Of a stretch of 64,000 nucleotides of DNA, positions 12,060 through 21,697 are shown one piece after another. Every line of letters begins with the position of its first letter. Within the stretch, counting starts at the first letter, position 1. This stretch comes from Profftia sp020342455 (lineage in GTDB: Bacteria > Pseudomonadota > Gammaproteobacteria > Enterobacterales > Enterobacteriaceae): the NCBI RefSeq assembly GCF_020342455.1, contig NZ_CP080506.1, positions 186,001-250,000 of the forward strand. Reading direction: 5' to 3'. The translations under genes and the position numbers were made by a program. The notes beneath the pieces were generated by a model. That model saw nothing but the letters and a program-made list of their open reading frames with translations, ran no database searches and had not been told where the DNA came from.

Positions 12060-12355
12060 AGGTACCCTGAAACTTGAATGAGTATAATATATTTTTTTAA
12101 TAAAATAGTAAAGTGTATATTACTATATATTTGAATTGTAATACAATGAATTATATTTCTTCTGTATTATAAATTAATAACAATTGATTATACAAAATTT
12201 TTAAGTATTTTATAATAATATTATAAATAAGTAAGATTTATTAAAAGTATATTTAAAATGTTTAGAATAAAATTCTAAATAGAAATTTGTTTTTTAAACA
12301 ATGTTTATTTAAACATGGAATATCTAAGATAACAAAAATATTTTACTTTATAGTT
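12060..12355 (-). pseudogene. glmU: Likely glmU fossil (UDP-GlcNAc pyrophosphorylase N-terminus)
   Basis: Directly downstream of atpC on the same strand, the conserved atpC-glmU order. Readable pieces in order: RYSMFK*TLFKK against RMYSDLPKVLHTLAGK, ILNILNILL against VIDAANELG, YYYKILKN against HGGDLLKQ, NQLLLI-YNTEE against NWVLQAEQLGTG, and YSFKFQ against ISVETLQ. All are in the expected order and spacing, with stops and frameshifts. GlmU is needed for UDP-GlcNAc, hence peptidoglycan and lipid A. Each piece alone is weak; together with synteny I rate it probable. Confidence 0.5.
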
Positions 12356-12359
12356 CTAT

Positions 12360-12779
12360 CTATATTGATTTCTTAGTTAATTCTATAACTCGTAACTTCG
12401 CAATAGCTTTAGATAATTCGGCTGATGCCTGAATATATTTAATATTGTTGTGTGCATTACTTATATTTTTTTCCGCTTCCCATTTAGATTCTCTTGCTCT
12501 TTCTTCATCTAGATCTTTACCACGAATAGCTGTATCTGCTAATACAGTTACTGACCTTGGTTGTACCTCGAGAATACCCCCAGAAAGATAAATAAATTCT
12601 TCTTCACCTTGTTGTTTTATAATGCGTACCATGCCAGGCTTTATAGTGGTAAGTAATGGTGTATGACCAGGTAGCACTCCTAGTTCACCCTCACTTCCTG
12701 TAACTTGAATTTTTTGTGTCAATCCAGAAAAAATTTTTTTTTCTGGGCTAACAACATCTAGATAGTAAGTTAGAGACAT
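12360..12779 (-). CDS. atpC: ATP synthase epsilon subunit
   Basis: Epsilon of the F1 central stalk, 139 residues as in E. coli. The N-terminal beta-sandwich (TYYLDVVSPEKKIFSGL, GELGVLPGHTPLLTTIKPG) and the C-terminal two-helix domain (ERARESKWEAEKNI, SKAIAKLRVIELT) are complete. Last gene of the operon, 18 bp after atpD. No terminator hairpin with a T-run follows directly. Confidence 0.97.
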   Translation of the reverse strand: MSLTYYLDVVSPEKKIFSGLTQKIQVTGSEGELGVLPGHTPLLTTIKPGMVRIIKQQGEEEFIYLSGGILEVQPRSVTVLADTAIRGKDLDEERARESKWEAEKNISNAHNNIKYIQASAELSKAIAKLRVIELTKKSI

Positions 12780-12797
12780 ATTAAATATCCTAAGAAG

Positions 12798-14177
12798 TTA
12801 TAATGTCTTGGCTTTTTCCACTGCTTCCTCTATGGTACCTACCATATAAAACGCCTGTTCTGGTAGGTGATCACAGTCACCATTGATAATACTTTGAAAA
12901 CCATGTATAGTATCTTTAAGAGAGACAAACTTACCCGGAAAACCAGTAAAAACTTCAGCCACGAAGAATGGTTGTGATAGAAAACGTTGAATTTTACGTG
13001 CACGAGCAACGACTAATTTATCGCTTTCGGATAGCTCGTCCATTCCTAATATAGCAATAATATCTTTTAGCTCCTGATAACGTTGTAAAATAGACTGTAC
13101 TCCCCGTGTTACGTCATAATGATTTTGCCCTACAATTAATGGATCTAATTGACGACTTGTAGAATCTAACGGGTCAACGGCGGGGTAGATACCTAAAGAA
13201 GCTATCTGACGGTTTAGTACTACTGTTGCATCTAGATGAGCAAAAATAGTTGCTGGAGAGGGGTCTGTTAAGTCGTCTGCAGGTACATAAACTGCTTGTA
13301 CAGATGTAATTGAACCTGTTTTAGTAGAAGTTATACGTTCTTGTAAAACACCCATTTCTTCCGCTAATGTAGGCTGATATCCTACTGCAGAAGGCATTCT
13401 ACCTAGTAGTGCCGATACTTCAGTGCCAGCTAATGTATAACGGTAGATATTATCTATAAACAGTAATACATCACGACCTTCCTCACGGAATTTTTCAGCT
13501 ATAGTTAATCCAGTAAATGCAACTCGTAAACGGTTGCCTGGAGGTTCATTCATCTGACCATAAACTAAAGATACTTTATTTAAGACATTTGAGTCAATCA
13601 TTTCATGGTAAAAATCATTACCCTCACGAGTACGTTCACCCACACCAGTAAACACAGAATAACCTGAATGCTCCATTGCAATATTACGAATGAGTTCCAT
13701 CATATTTACTGTTTTACCAACACCCGCACCTCCAAATAGACCGACTTTACCACCTTTAGATATAGGGCAAATTAAATCCATTACTTTAATGCCAGTTTCT
13801 AAAAGTTCCTGTGAACTAGATAACTCCTGATAATGTGGTGCTGCACGATGAATGGCCCAACGTTCTTCTTCACCTATATCACCTTTCATATCAATGGGAT
13901 CACCTAATACGTTCATAATACGACCTAATGTTGCTTGACCTACTGGTACTTTAATAGGGTGACCTAAGTCTATAACATCCAGACCGCGACGTAAACCATT
14001 AGAAGTACCCATTGCAATACAACGTACAATTCCTCCTAGTAGTTGTTGTACTTCTAGTATTAATTTAGTAGTAATTCCTTGCACTTCAAGTGCATGGTAT
14101 ACTTTAGGTACTGCTTCTTGGGGGAATTCTACGTCTACAACAGCTCCTATAATCTGGATAATTTTTCCAGTAGCCAT
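12798..14177 (-). CDS. atpD: ATP synthase beta subunit (catalytic)
   Basis: Catalytic F1 subunit, 459 residues (E. coli 460). Walker A GGAGVGKTVNMMEL is at about 149-162. The catalytic region GVGERTREGNDFYHEM (Glu switch), Walker B LLFIDNIYRYTLAG and the SALLGRMPSAVGYQP segment are all present. The ADLTDPSPATIFAHLDATVVL region and the C-terminal helical domain, including DELSESDK, are intact. Strongly conserved and fully open, so under purifying selection. Confidence 0.98.
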   Translation of the reverse strand: MATGKIIQIIGAVVDVEFPQEAVPKVYHALEVQGITTKLILEVQQLLGGIVRCIAMGTSNGLRRGLDVIDLGHPIKVPVGQATLGRIMNVLGDPIDMKGDIGEEERWAIHRAAPHYQELSSSQELLETGIKVMDLICPISKGGKVGLFGGAGVGKTVNMMELIRNIAMEHSGYSVFTGVGERTREGNDFYHEMIDSNVLNKVSLVYGQMNEPPGNRLRVAFTGLTIAEKFREEGRDVLLFIDNIYRYTLAGTEVSALLGRMPSAVGYQPTLAEEMGVLQERITSTKTGSITSVQAVYVPADDLTDPSPATIFAHLDATVVLNRQIASLGIYPAVDPLDSTSRQLDPLIVGQNHYDVTRGVQSILQRYQELKDIIAILGMDELSESDKLVVARARKIQRFLSQPFFVAEVFTGFPGKFVSLKDTIHGFQSIINGDCDHLPEQAFYMVGTIEEAVEKAKTL

Positions 14178-14212
14178 ATTGTATCCTCTACATACTTCGT
14201 AAAAAATATCGC

Positions 14213-15076
14213 TTAAATTGCGGAAGCTCCGCCTACTATTTCAGTAAGCTCTTGTGTAATACTAGTTTGACGGGCTTTATTATATACGTATTGTAACTCC
14301 TTAATTATGCCTTGACCGTTATCTGTTGCAGCTTTCATTGCAATCATACGAGCGGCTTGTTCACTGGCTATATTTTCTACGACACTTTGATAAATCTGAG
14401 ATTCTACATAACGACGTAGCAAGGTATCTAGTAGATCCTTAGGATCTGGTTCGTAAAGATAATCCCATGATTTCTTTTTTAATTCAATATCAGTAGGTGG
14501 TAGTAGAGGTAATAATAAAAATACTTTAGGCTCATAATACACGGTATTAATAAACTTATTACTTATTATATACAGCTGATCTAAATGTCCTATATCATAA
14601 GATATAAGTATCGCTTTTATAAGATCAATTAATGTAGATAAAGAAAAGTTATCACTTATACCAGTTACTTGCGCAATTACATTGCTTTTTATAGAGCTAA
14701 AAAAAGATATTGCTTTAGAACCAATAAGTGTTAGTAAAACTTTCACTTCTCTTTTGTCCCATATTTTAATTTCTTCTATCAGTTTTTTAAATAGGTTAGT
14801 ATTTAAATTACCACATAGACCACGATCCGTTGAAACGACTAGATAACCAACTTGCTTAACTTTACGTTTTTCTAAGTATGGATGTCTATAATCTAAATGA
14901 CCAAGGGTAAGATGATTAATTACTTTACGCATATTTTCAGCATAAGGACGGCTAGTTGCAATGCGTTCTTTCGCTTTACGCATTTTAGAGGCTGCAACCA
15001 TTTCCATTGCTCTAGTTATTTTTTGTATATTTTGAACACTGGATATCTTATAGCGTATTTCCTTTGCACTGGTCAT
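14213..15076 (-). CDS. atpG: ATP synthase gamma subunit
   Basis: Central rotor shaft of F1, 287 residues like E. coli. The N-terminal helix (KEIRYKISSVQNIQKITRAM, then EMVAASKMRKAKERI) and the C-terminal helix (ASEQAARMIAMKAATDNGQG, QTSITQELTEIVGGASAI) are the most conserved parts and are intact. The middle Rossmann-like part is diverged and enriched in Ile and Leu, as expected from A+T pressure. Confidence 0.97.
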   Translation of the reverse strand: MTSAKEIRYKISSVQNIQKITRAMEMVAASKMRKAKERIATSRPYAENMRKVINHLTLGHLDYRHPYLEKRKVKQVGYLVVSTDRGLCGNLNTNLFKKLIEEIKIWDKREVKVLLTLIGSKAISFFSSIKSNVIAQVTGISDNFSLSTLIDLIKAILISYDIGHLDQLYIISNKFINTVYYEPKVFLLLPLLPPTDIELKKKSWDYLYEPDPKDLLDTLLRRYVESQIYQSVVENIASEQAARMIAMKAATDNGQGIIKELQYVYNKARQTSITQELTEIVGGASAI

Positions 15077-15139
15077 TAATTTATTTCCTCAAAACCTTAA
15101 GGGTAAACTTTTAATTCTATTTATTTACTACCGATGTTA

Positions 15140-16681
15140 CTAAAACTGAGTTGTTTTAAATAATTCTAGTATTTCTATTAGTTTACGCTCTATTTCATCA
15201 TTATATACACAATACTTATTAATATATGTCATTAGGTTAATATGGTTGCGTTCTACATAAGATATCAAATTAGCTTCAAAAATGCTAATTTTAGTTATTT
15301 CTACTGCTTCTAAATAGCCATATTCAGCTGCAAATAAAATAAGAGATTGCTCAGCAATAGACATTGGTGCATATTGTTTTTGTTTTAATAACTCAATAAC
15401 TTTCTGACCATAAATTAATTGTTTTTGAGTAATAGCATCAAGATCAGAGGAGAACTGAGCAAATGCAGCTAGTTCACGATACTGTGCTAAAGAGGTACGA
15501 ATACCACTGGATAGTTTTTTCATAATATTAGTATGAGCGGCACTACCAACACGTGATACAGATATACCAGGGTTTACTGCAGGACGAATACCTGAGTTAA
15601 ATAAACTAGACTCTAGAAATATCTGACCATCTGTAATAGAAATAACATTAGTTGGAACAAAAGCAGATACGTCACCTGCCTGAGTTTCAATAATAGGTAT
15701 TGCTGTCAATGAACCGGTAGTTCCCTTAACTGCTCCATTGGTAAAAGATTCTACATATTCTTTACTCACACGCGCAGCACGTTCCAATAAACGAGAATGC
15801 AGATAAAAAATATCACCAGGGAATGCCTCCCGTCCTGGTGGACGACGGAGTAGAAGAGATATTTGACGGTAAGCTACAGCTTGTTTAGATAAATCATCAT
15901 AAACAATAAGTGAGTCTTCACCACGATTACGAAAGTATTCACCTATTGCACAACCAGCATATGGTGCCAGATATTGCAATACTGCAGATTCGGAAGCAGA
16001 TGCAACAACAATAATCGTATGCTCTAGTGCGTTGTATTCTTCTAATTTATGTACTACGTTTGCAGTCGTAGATGCTTTTTGACCAATAGCTACATAAATA
16101 CATTTAATACCAGAATTACGTTGGTTAATGATTGTATCCACGGCTAGAGCAGTTTTTCCTGTTTGACGGTCTCCTATTATTAATTCACGCTGCCCCCGAC
16201 CAATAGGAATCATAGCATCAATAGATTTATAACCAGTTTGTATAGGTTGGTTAACTGATTGTCTTTCTATGACGCTAGGAGCGACAGATTCAACAGCAGA
16301 GAAACCATCATTTTCTACGGGTCCTTTACCATCAATTGGTTCACCTAAGGTATTAAGCACACGACTTAGCAAACCAGGGCCAACAGGAATTTCTAGAATA
16401 CGTCCAGTACATTTTACTTTCATCCCTTCGGTTAAATCAGTGTATGGACCCATTACTACAGCTCCCACTGAATCTCTCTCTAGATTCAGTGCAATAGCAT
16501 ACCTGTTTTTTCCTATTAGTGAAATCATTTCTCCTTGCATAGCATTAGTTAGACCATGAATACGGATAATACCATCACTAACAGATACAATAGTACCTTC
16601 GTTATAAGCTTCACTTACAATATGAAATTGTTCAATACGTTGTTTAATTAGTGTGCTAATTTCGTTAGAATTAAGTTGCAT
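15140..16681 (-). CDS. atpA: ATP synthase alpha subunit
   Basis: Non-catalytic nucleotide-binding F1 subunit, 513 residues, the same as E. coli. Walker A GDRQTGKTALAVD is at about 169-181. The signature PAVNPGISVSRVGSAA is at about 363-378. The N-terminal stretch MQLNSNEISTLIKQRIEQF contacts delta. Spacing to atpG is 63 bp. Confidence 0.98.
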   Translation of the reverse strand: MQLNSNEISTLIKQRIEQFHIVSEAYNEGTIVSVSDGIIRIHGLTNAMQGEMISLIGKNRYAIALNLERDSVGAVVMGPYTDLTEGMKVKCTGRILEIPVGPGLLSRVLNTLGEPIDGKGPVENDGFSAVESVAPSVIERQSVNQPIQTGYKSIDAMIPIGRGQRELIIGDRQTGKTALAVDTIINQRNSGIKCIYVAIGQKASTTANVVHKLEEYNALEHTIIVVASASESAVLQYLAPYAGCAIGEYFRNRGEDSLIVYDDLSKQAVAYRQISLLLRRPPGREAFPGDIFYLHSRLLERAARVSKEYVESFTNGAVKGTTGSLTAIPIIETQAGDVSAFVPTNVISITDGQIFLESSLFNSGIRPAVNPGISVSRVGSAAHTNIMKKLSSGIRTSLAQYRELAAFAQFSSDLDAITQKQLIYGQKVIELLKQKQYAPMSIAEQSLILFAAEYGYLEAVEITKISIFEANLISYVERNHINLMTYINKYCVYNDEIERKLIEILELFKTTQF

Positions 16682-16696
16682 GTTTTCGAGCTCCTT

Positions 16697-17230
16697 TTAT
16701 GTCTCTAAAGATTCTGCTAGGAGTTTTAGGCGATTACGAATACTACCGTCTATTACTAAATCTCCCGCTCGAATAACCACACCAGCTATAATAGACTTAT
16801 CAATTTTACAATGCATTTTTACTTTACGTGATAGACGCGTCTCTAGGGCGTCTCCAATGTGTTTTAAATCTTCTATTGGTAAAGTTGTTGCTAAAGTAAT
16901 TTCAACATTAATTTGTGCATTTTGTATATCACGCATGATATTAAATTGCCGCAATATTTCAGGAAAAAATAATAAACGTTTATTTTTAGCTATAATTCTA
17001 ATAAAATTAAGACCATATTCATCGATCTGGTCTCCACATAATTTAATAAATATATCTGTTGTATTTTCTAGTGTTAAATTTCCAGAAAAAATTTTAGCTA
17101 ATCTCTTGTTGCATACTATTTCATTACAGAATGTTAACATCTGTTGCCAATGATTTATACTATGATGTTCAACAGAATATTCAAAAGCTGCCTTGGCGTA
17201 AGGTCGAGCTAACGTTATACATATAGACAT
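16697..17230 (-). CDS. atpH: ATP synthase delta subunit
   Basis: Peripheral-stalk subunit linking F1 to b, 177 residues as in E. coli. N-terminal ITLARPYAKAAFEYS and the C-terminal KMHCKIDKSIIAGVVIRAGD, VIDGSIRNRLKLLAESL match the family. 15 bp separate it from atpA. Confidence 0.96.
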   Translation of the reverse strand: MSICITLARPYAKAAFEYSVEHHSINHWQQMLTFCNEIVCNKRLAKIFSGNLTLENTTDIFIKLCGDQIDEYGLNFIRIIAKNKRLLFFPEILRQFNIMRDIQNAQINVEITLATTLPIEDLKHIGDALETRLSRKVKMHCKIDKSIIAGVVIRAGDLVIDGSIRNRLKLLAESLET

Positions 17231-17244
17231 TAGTATCTCTATCC

Positions 17245-17715
17245 TTATAGTTTAGTAACTATTTTATCAATAATTTTACTATTAACATTGTCATCTATAG
17301 TATGTTCAAGAATCTTTTCGGCACCAGCAATAGCTAATTTAGCTATTTGCTTACGTAGATCTTCATAAGCACGTTTGTATTGTGTATCTATTTCAGTTTG
17401 CGCTTGTGCCACTATTTTATTGCGCTCAATATTAGCTTCTTGTTTTGCTGCGTTAATAATTTGAGCTTTACGTTTAGTTGCTTGCTCAATAATTATTTGA
17501 GCATTAGCTTTAGCTTGTTGTAGTTGCTCAGTTGCATTTACTTGTGCTAAGTATAAATCTTTTTTTGCTTGTTCTACTTTAGACAGATTATCAGAAATTT
17601 CTTTTTGACGTCTTTCAATAACTTCTATAATAGGAGGCCAGATGTATTTCATACAGAACCATACAAATAAAATAAACGCAGTAGTTTGACCAAGTATTGT
17701 TGCGTTCAGATTCAC
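17245..17715 (-). CDS. atpF: ATP synthase b subunit
   Basis: Membrane-anchored peripheral stalk, 156 residues as in E. coli. One N-terminal membrane helix (MNLNATILGQTTAFILFVWF) is followed by a long charged helix rich in Ala, Gln, Lys and Glu, the right-handed coiled-coil dimer. 14 bp upstream of atpH. Confidence 0.96.
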   Translation of the reverse strand: MNLNATILGQTTAFILFVWFCMKYIWPPIIEVIERRQKEISDNLSKVEQAKKDLYLAQVNATEQLQQAKANAQIIIEQATKRKAQIINAAKQEANIERNKIVAQAQTEIDTQYKRAYEDLRKQIAKLAIAGAEKILEHTIDDNVNSKIIDKIVTKL

Positions 17716-17780
17716 AGCATAAAGCCTTTTAATAATTAAATTTAGTGTATTTGTTTATAGTGAAGTAAACAAAGATTATT

Positions 17781-18020
17781 CTACGCGATAGCAAACATAA
17801 CGTACAGACCCAAGCCAACAGCAATCATGGGGATTGCATCAACTAAACCCATTACAATAAAAAACTGTGTACGCAGAAGAGGAATTAAATCAGGTTGTCT
17901 TGCAGCTCCTTCTAAGAATTTACCACCCAAAATACCAATACCGATTGCAGCACCGATTGCCGACAAACCCATCATTACAGCAGCAGCCATGTATAGTAGA
18001 TTAATGCTCGGATTTTCCAT
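17781..18020 (-). CDS. atpE: ATP synthase c subunit (rotor ring)
   Basis: Proton-carrying ring subunit, 79 residues, two membrane helices, almost identical to E. coli. The RQPDLIPLLR loop and the proton-binding Asp (MGLVDAIPM) are present. I start at the ATG at 18020 (MENPSINLLYMAAAV). The same frame also opens with a TTG 12 nt upstream, but the GGAG Shine-Dalgarno sits just between the two and the ATG gives exactly the E. coli length. 65 bp to atpF. Confidence 0.97.
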   Translation of the reverse strand: MENPSINLLYMAAAVMMGLSAIGAAIGIGILGGKFLEGAARQPDLIPLLRTQFFIVMGLVDAIPMIAVGLGLYVMFAIA

Positions 18021-18068
18021 GATATTCTCCAATTTGTTGTATTTAAATATATTAGAATGTTAATAAAA

Positions 18069-18848
18069 TTAGTGTTTTTCAGATGCCATAGATAGATAAA
18101 TAATAGTCAAAATCATAAAAATAAATGCCTGTAGAGTAATAATAAGTATATGGAATATAGCCCATGGAATATTTAGTATCCATTGGGACCACCATGGTAA
18201 TAGACCGGCAATAAGAATAAAAATTAATTCTCCGGCATAAATATTACCAAACAGTCTTAAGCTTAATGAAATTGGTTTAGATAATAAGCTAACGCTTTCC
18301 AAAATAAAATTAATAGGAATAAATATAGGATGTTTAAATGGTTCTACTGTAAGCGATTTTATAAAACCATATAAACCTTTTATCTTGATACTGTAGAATA
18401 GAATTAAGAGGAATACGCCAAGTGCCATAGATAATGTAATATTTACATCAGCAGTAGGAACTATTCGTAGTGCTGGTAAATGAAACACGTGTTCACCTAT
18501 ATAAGGTAAAAAATCAATGGGTAATAGATCCATGAGATTCATAAGAAAAACCCAAATAAATACAGTAAGAGCAAGTGGGGAAATAATTTTACTTTGACCA
18601 TAATACATATCGCGTACACTATTATCAACGAAGATAATAATAAGTTCAATGGCAGTTTGTAACTTATCCGGGATACCATTAGTTGCATTTTTAGCTACTC
18701 TATGGAAAATAACTAAGAATGTTATTCCTAATATAACAGAGAAAAATATTGAGTCAATATTAATTGACCAAAACCCCGTACCTATATGAAAATGTGTTAG
18801 ATGATGACTAATATAGTCTTTTACATTAAATCTTGTTACTAAAGACAT
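18069..18848 (-). CDS. atpB: ATP synthase a subunit
   Basis: Membrane stator channel subunit, 259 residues (E. coli 271, the difference near the N-terminus). The essential Arg lies in SLSLRLFGNIYAGELIF, and the matching helix with His and Gln (AIFHILIITLQAFIF) is intact. An AAGG Shine-Dalgarno precedes the ATG. First intact gene of the operon; atpI, usually upstream, appears only as a possible fossil. Confidence 0.97.
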   Translation of the reverse strand: MSLVTRFNVKDYISHHLTHFHIGTGFWSINIDSIFFSVILGITFLVIFHRVAKNATNGIPDKLQTAIELIIIFVDNSVRDMYYGQSKIISPLALTVFIWVFLMNLMDLLPIDFLPYIGEHVFHLPALRIVPTADVNITLSMALGVFLLILFYSIKIKGLYGFIKSLTVEPFKHPIFIPINFILESVSLLSKPISLSLRLFGNIYAGELIFILIAGLLPWWSQWILNIPWAIFHILIITLQAFIFMILTIIYLSMASEKH

Positions 18849-18869
18849 GATACTTATTACCTTTAGGTG

Positions 18870-19010
18870 GTTAAGTAGATCATTATTTTACTAGTATAGT
18901 TTATCAATCTTTATTTATAAGGATTGATATAAATAATTCGATAACCTATATAGCACATATTTATTGCATAGATAGCAATAACTATGTAAAATTAATTTAT
19001 TTTAGGAAAA
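18870..19010 (-). pseudogene. atpI: Possible atpI fossil
   Basis: Just upstream of atpB on the same strand, where atpI lies. The minus strand near 18985-18930 reads FYIVIAIYAINMCYIG against AtpI LLVVALAVLKAVFLP. A following piece, RLSNYLYQS, resembles the enteric GLTYLSVLVVQI with a deletion. Hydrophobic segments in A+T-rich DNA match easily by chance, so this rests mainly on position. Confidence 0.38.
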
Positions 19011-19609
19011 TTGATAGATTACTAAATATTCTACATTTTTTAATGAAAATTATTTTATTAGAATATAGAAATATATTTAGATATTACTGATTATTGCAAA
19101 TCTTACTAACTATCAATTGTAATTATCGATATAAAAAAATATTTTTCGTATCACTTTTAATGGCTAGTTATTTAACAAAATAAAGGTTATCCTTAATATA
19201 TTAGAGTAGAATATTAAATATTTAATATGATGCGTTTTATATTATCATGTAGTTTTACTAAAAAATTAAGTAATTAACAATACTTTGTTAATAAAATTTA
19301 TATTAATTAGATAGCTTATTTAAGCTGATTATAGTTTGAGAGATTAATGTTATCTAATATCTCAAAATATTTTTTATTTCCTAAATATCGCCTAGGTTAT
19401 ATTATTTATAATATTTTTATTTATTTTTCTTAAAAATATTATATATTACGCATAGTTTAATTTCTTAAATATTTAAAAATATCTATTACTGGTTTTGTCT
19501 AAATTTTTTCTTTTATTTAGAAGACTACTTATTAATATTTTTAATATTTTAGTTGTTTATTTTTTTTAGTATTTACTATTTACTATTTACTAGTATGGCC
19601 GTGGATACA

Positions 19610-19930
19610 TACAGTCAAAATATATAAGTATTTTTATATTAATAACTTTCAGATAAAGATATAAATAAGAAGACCTCCTATAAATTCTTTTTTCCTTGTG
19701 GTGTTATCATTAACTATTTAAATAATAACTTAACATAATTTTAATTTAGTGAATATGTATTATTACACTATATAAGAAGTTAAATATTTTTATATTAAAA
19801 ATATTACATTAACACTAATAATATAAATTACTACAAAAATAAAGTAATCACTTAAAGACATATTCTAGTATTAGATGATTCATTACTTCTATATTAATTA
19901 CTAATAATAATTTTGTTATAAAAGCTTATA
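19610..19930 (-). pseudogene. glnB: Likely glnB fossil (PII signal protein)
   Basis: Follows nadE on the same strand, as in Yersinia/Serratia-type genomes (glrR-nadE-glnB). Near 19885 NIEVMNHL aligns with LDDVREAL. Near 19690 FIGGLLIYIFI*KLLI aligns with the C-terminal KIGDGKIFVFDVARVI region. Length and distance between pieces fit a 112-residue PII. Support is synteny plus two short alignments. Confidence 0.5.
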
Positions 19931-20065
19931 TAATATAATATTATATGAAGATAAATTAATTTTTATTTAATTAGATATATTTGCAGAAATATTACTGAAT
20001 ATCAAGTATTAATGAAATAATTAGTGAAATTTTAGATATAAAATTTATTATTTACCAGATAACTA

Positions 20066-21697
20066 CTAATTTTTTTGTAAATTTTTATGATTAAAAAATG
20101 ACGTAATAGGATATCTTCTATCTTTGCCAAAGTTACGGGTTGTTATACGTGGCCCAATAGCAGATTGACGGCGTTTATATTCATTAATATCTACTAATCT
20201 AATAATTTTACGTACGACCTCTTCTGTAAAACCAGCAGTGATAAGATCCTCTATGGATTGATCTTGCTCAATATAACCTTCTAGAATTGCATCTAGTATA
20301 TTGTATGGAGGTAAGCTATCCTGATCTATCTGATTAGGTGCTAGCTCTGCTGATGGTGAACGTTCTATTACTCCTATTGGAATGACATATGATATTGTAT
20401 TGCGATATTTAGATAGCTGGAATACAAGAGTTTTAGTCACATCTTTTAAAACAGCAAAACCACCTACCATATCTCCGTAGAGTGTAGTATATCCCACTGC
20501 CATCTCACTCTTATTATTAGTTGTCAAAACTATACGATGTAAATTATTAGATATAGCCATAAGTAATAAGCCACGACAGCGTGCTTGTAAATTTTCTTCA
20601 GTATTATTTTTTTTGTTACCGTTAAATATAGGCATTACTTGCGACATACAAGCCTCGAATATAGGCTGAATAGATACTATTTTAAAGTCAACACCCAAAA
20701 TTTTAGCTTCTTCTTTAGCATAAGCAATACTTATACTAGTAGTATAGAGAAATGGCATCATTATTGCTAGTACTTTATCCCTACCCAGTGCATCAACAGC
20801 AATAGCTAGAGTTAATGCAGAATCAATACCTCCAGATAGTCCAAGAAGTACACCTTCAAAACCATTTTTTATAACATAATCACGTACTGCTAAAACTAGA
20901 GCTTCATAGATTTGTGCTATCTCTGACTGGTAAGATATAGGTGTAATCATGGGTTTTACTTGCATATTGTGCAGATTAAATAATACTGTATGTTCAGTAA
21001 AACTTGCTAAACTATGTGTTACATTACCCGAGGCATCTAACCCTTTCGACCCACCATCAAAAATAAGTTCATCTTGACCACCCACTTGGTTTAGATATAC
21101 TAAGGGTAATCCAGTACATTTGCATTGATTTATTAATAATTCCCTACGAATGTAAGGTTTTTTTCTGTGATAAGGTGAGGCATGAATTGAAAGTAATATT
21201 TCAGCTCCAGCAGTAGCCGCATTATTAACTGGATCATAAAACCATAAATCCTCACAAATAAGCAAACCTAAATAATAATCTTTAAACTTAACGATACAGG
21301 TATCCTTTCCTACTGAAAAATAACGTTTTTCATCAAATACGCCATAGTTTGGTAATTTCTGCTTAAAGTAACGTGCAATCACCTTACCTTCAGAAAACAT
21401 GGATAAAGCATTATACAAAACGTTATCTTGACGCCACGGGTGACCAACTATAATAGCTATACCAATTGATGCCTGTTGTAAATAATTTAGTTGTTGATAA
21501 CAGCGTAGATAAAAATCTTTACGATAGAGTAAATCTTCAGGTGGATAACCTGAAAGAGCCAGCTCAGAAAACATGACTAAATCAGCACCTATATTGCGCT
21601 GTTCTTGCAAAGTAGTTATCATACGTTTAGTATTACCTTCGATATCACCCACCAGCCAATTAAGCTGCGCAAGTGCAATAGAAAGAGATCTATCCAT
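20066..21697 (-). CDS. nadE: NAD+ synthetase, two-domain glutamine-dependent type
   Basis: Amidates nicotinate adenine dinucleotide to NAD+ in the last step of NAD synthesis. 543 residues, in two domains. The N-terminal nitrilase-like glutaminase (1-~250) has the Glu (FSELALSGYPPEDLL), Lys (FKQKLPNYGVFDE) and Cys (LICEDLWF) triad. The C-terminal synthetase (~270-543) has the ATP-binding SGGIDSALTLAIA loop. E. coli itself has the short ammonia-dependent form; the long form occurs in several other Enterobacterales. Flanking fossils of glrR and glnB agree with that ancestral order. Confidence 0.96.
   Translation of the reverse strand: MDRSLSIALAQLNWLVGDIEGNTKRMITTLQEQRNIGADLVMFSELALSGYPPEDLLYRKDFYLRCYQQLNYLQQASIGIAIIVGHPWRQDNVLYNALSMFSEGKVIARYFKQKLPNYGVFDEKRYFSVGKDTCIVKFKDYYLGLLICEDLWFYDPVNNAATAGAEILLSIHASPYHRKKPYIRRELLINQCKCTGLPLVYLNQVGGQDELIFDGGSKGLDASGNVTHSLASFTEHTVLFNLHNMQVKPMITPISYQSEIAQIYEALVLAVRDYVIKNGFEGVLLGLSGGIDSALTLAIAVDALGRDKVLAIMMPFLYTTSISIAYAKEEAKILGVDFKIVSIQPIFEACMSQVMPIFNGNKKNNTEENLQARCRGLLLMAISNNLHRIVLTTNNKSEMAVGYTTLYGDMVGGFAVLKDVTKTLVFQLSKYRNTISYVIPIGVIERSPSAELAPNQIDQDSLPPYNILDAILEGYIEQDQSIEDLITAGFTEEVVRKIIRLVDINEYKRRQSAIGPRITTRNFGKDRRYPITSFFNHKNLQKN

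Larger units (their letters stand above)
10938..12359. other. Gene-free stretch between tRNA-Ser and atpC; its right end holds the glmU fossil
   Basis: The gap (1.42 kb) is close to the length of glmU, which follows atpC in Enterobacterales. Readable glmU remains occupy the atpC-proximal part. A 19-bp perfect hairpin lies at 11701-11742. Nothing recognised at 10938-11700. Confidence 0.6.
18849..20065. other. Gene-free stretch between atpB and nadE, holding atpI and glnB remains
   Basis: Both flanking genes are on the minus strand. Remains of atpI (atpB-proximal) and glnB (nadE-proximal) are listed separately. A heptamer ATTTACT is repeated three times in tandem at 19571-19591. No other content recognised. 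Confidence 0.6.

Noticed and set aside
16653..17153. 166-codon open frame on the plus strand over atpH/atpA
   Set aside because: Antisense shadow of conserved atp genes; no homologue and no ribosome site. The same holds for open frames at 14897-15079, 16269-16559, 17827-18063, 52074-52295 and 59697-59924.
18849..20065. Promoter of the atp operon
   Set aside because: TATAAT-like and TTGACA-like strings occur everywhere in this composition, so no site can be singled out.
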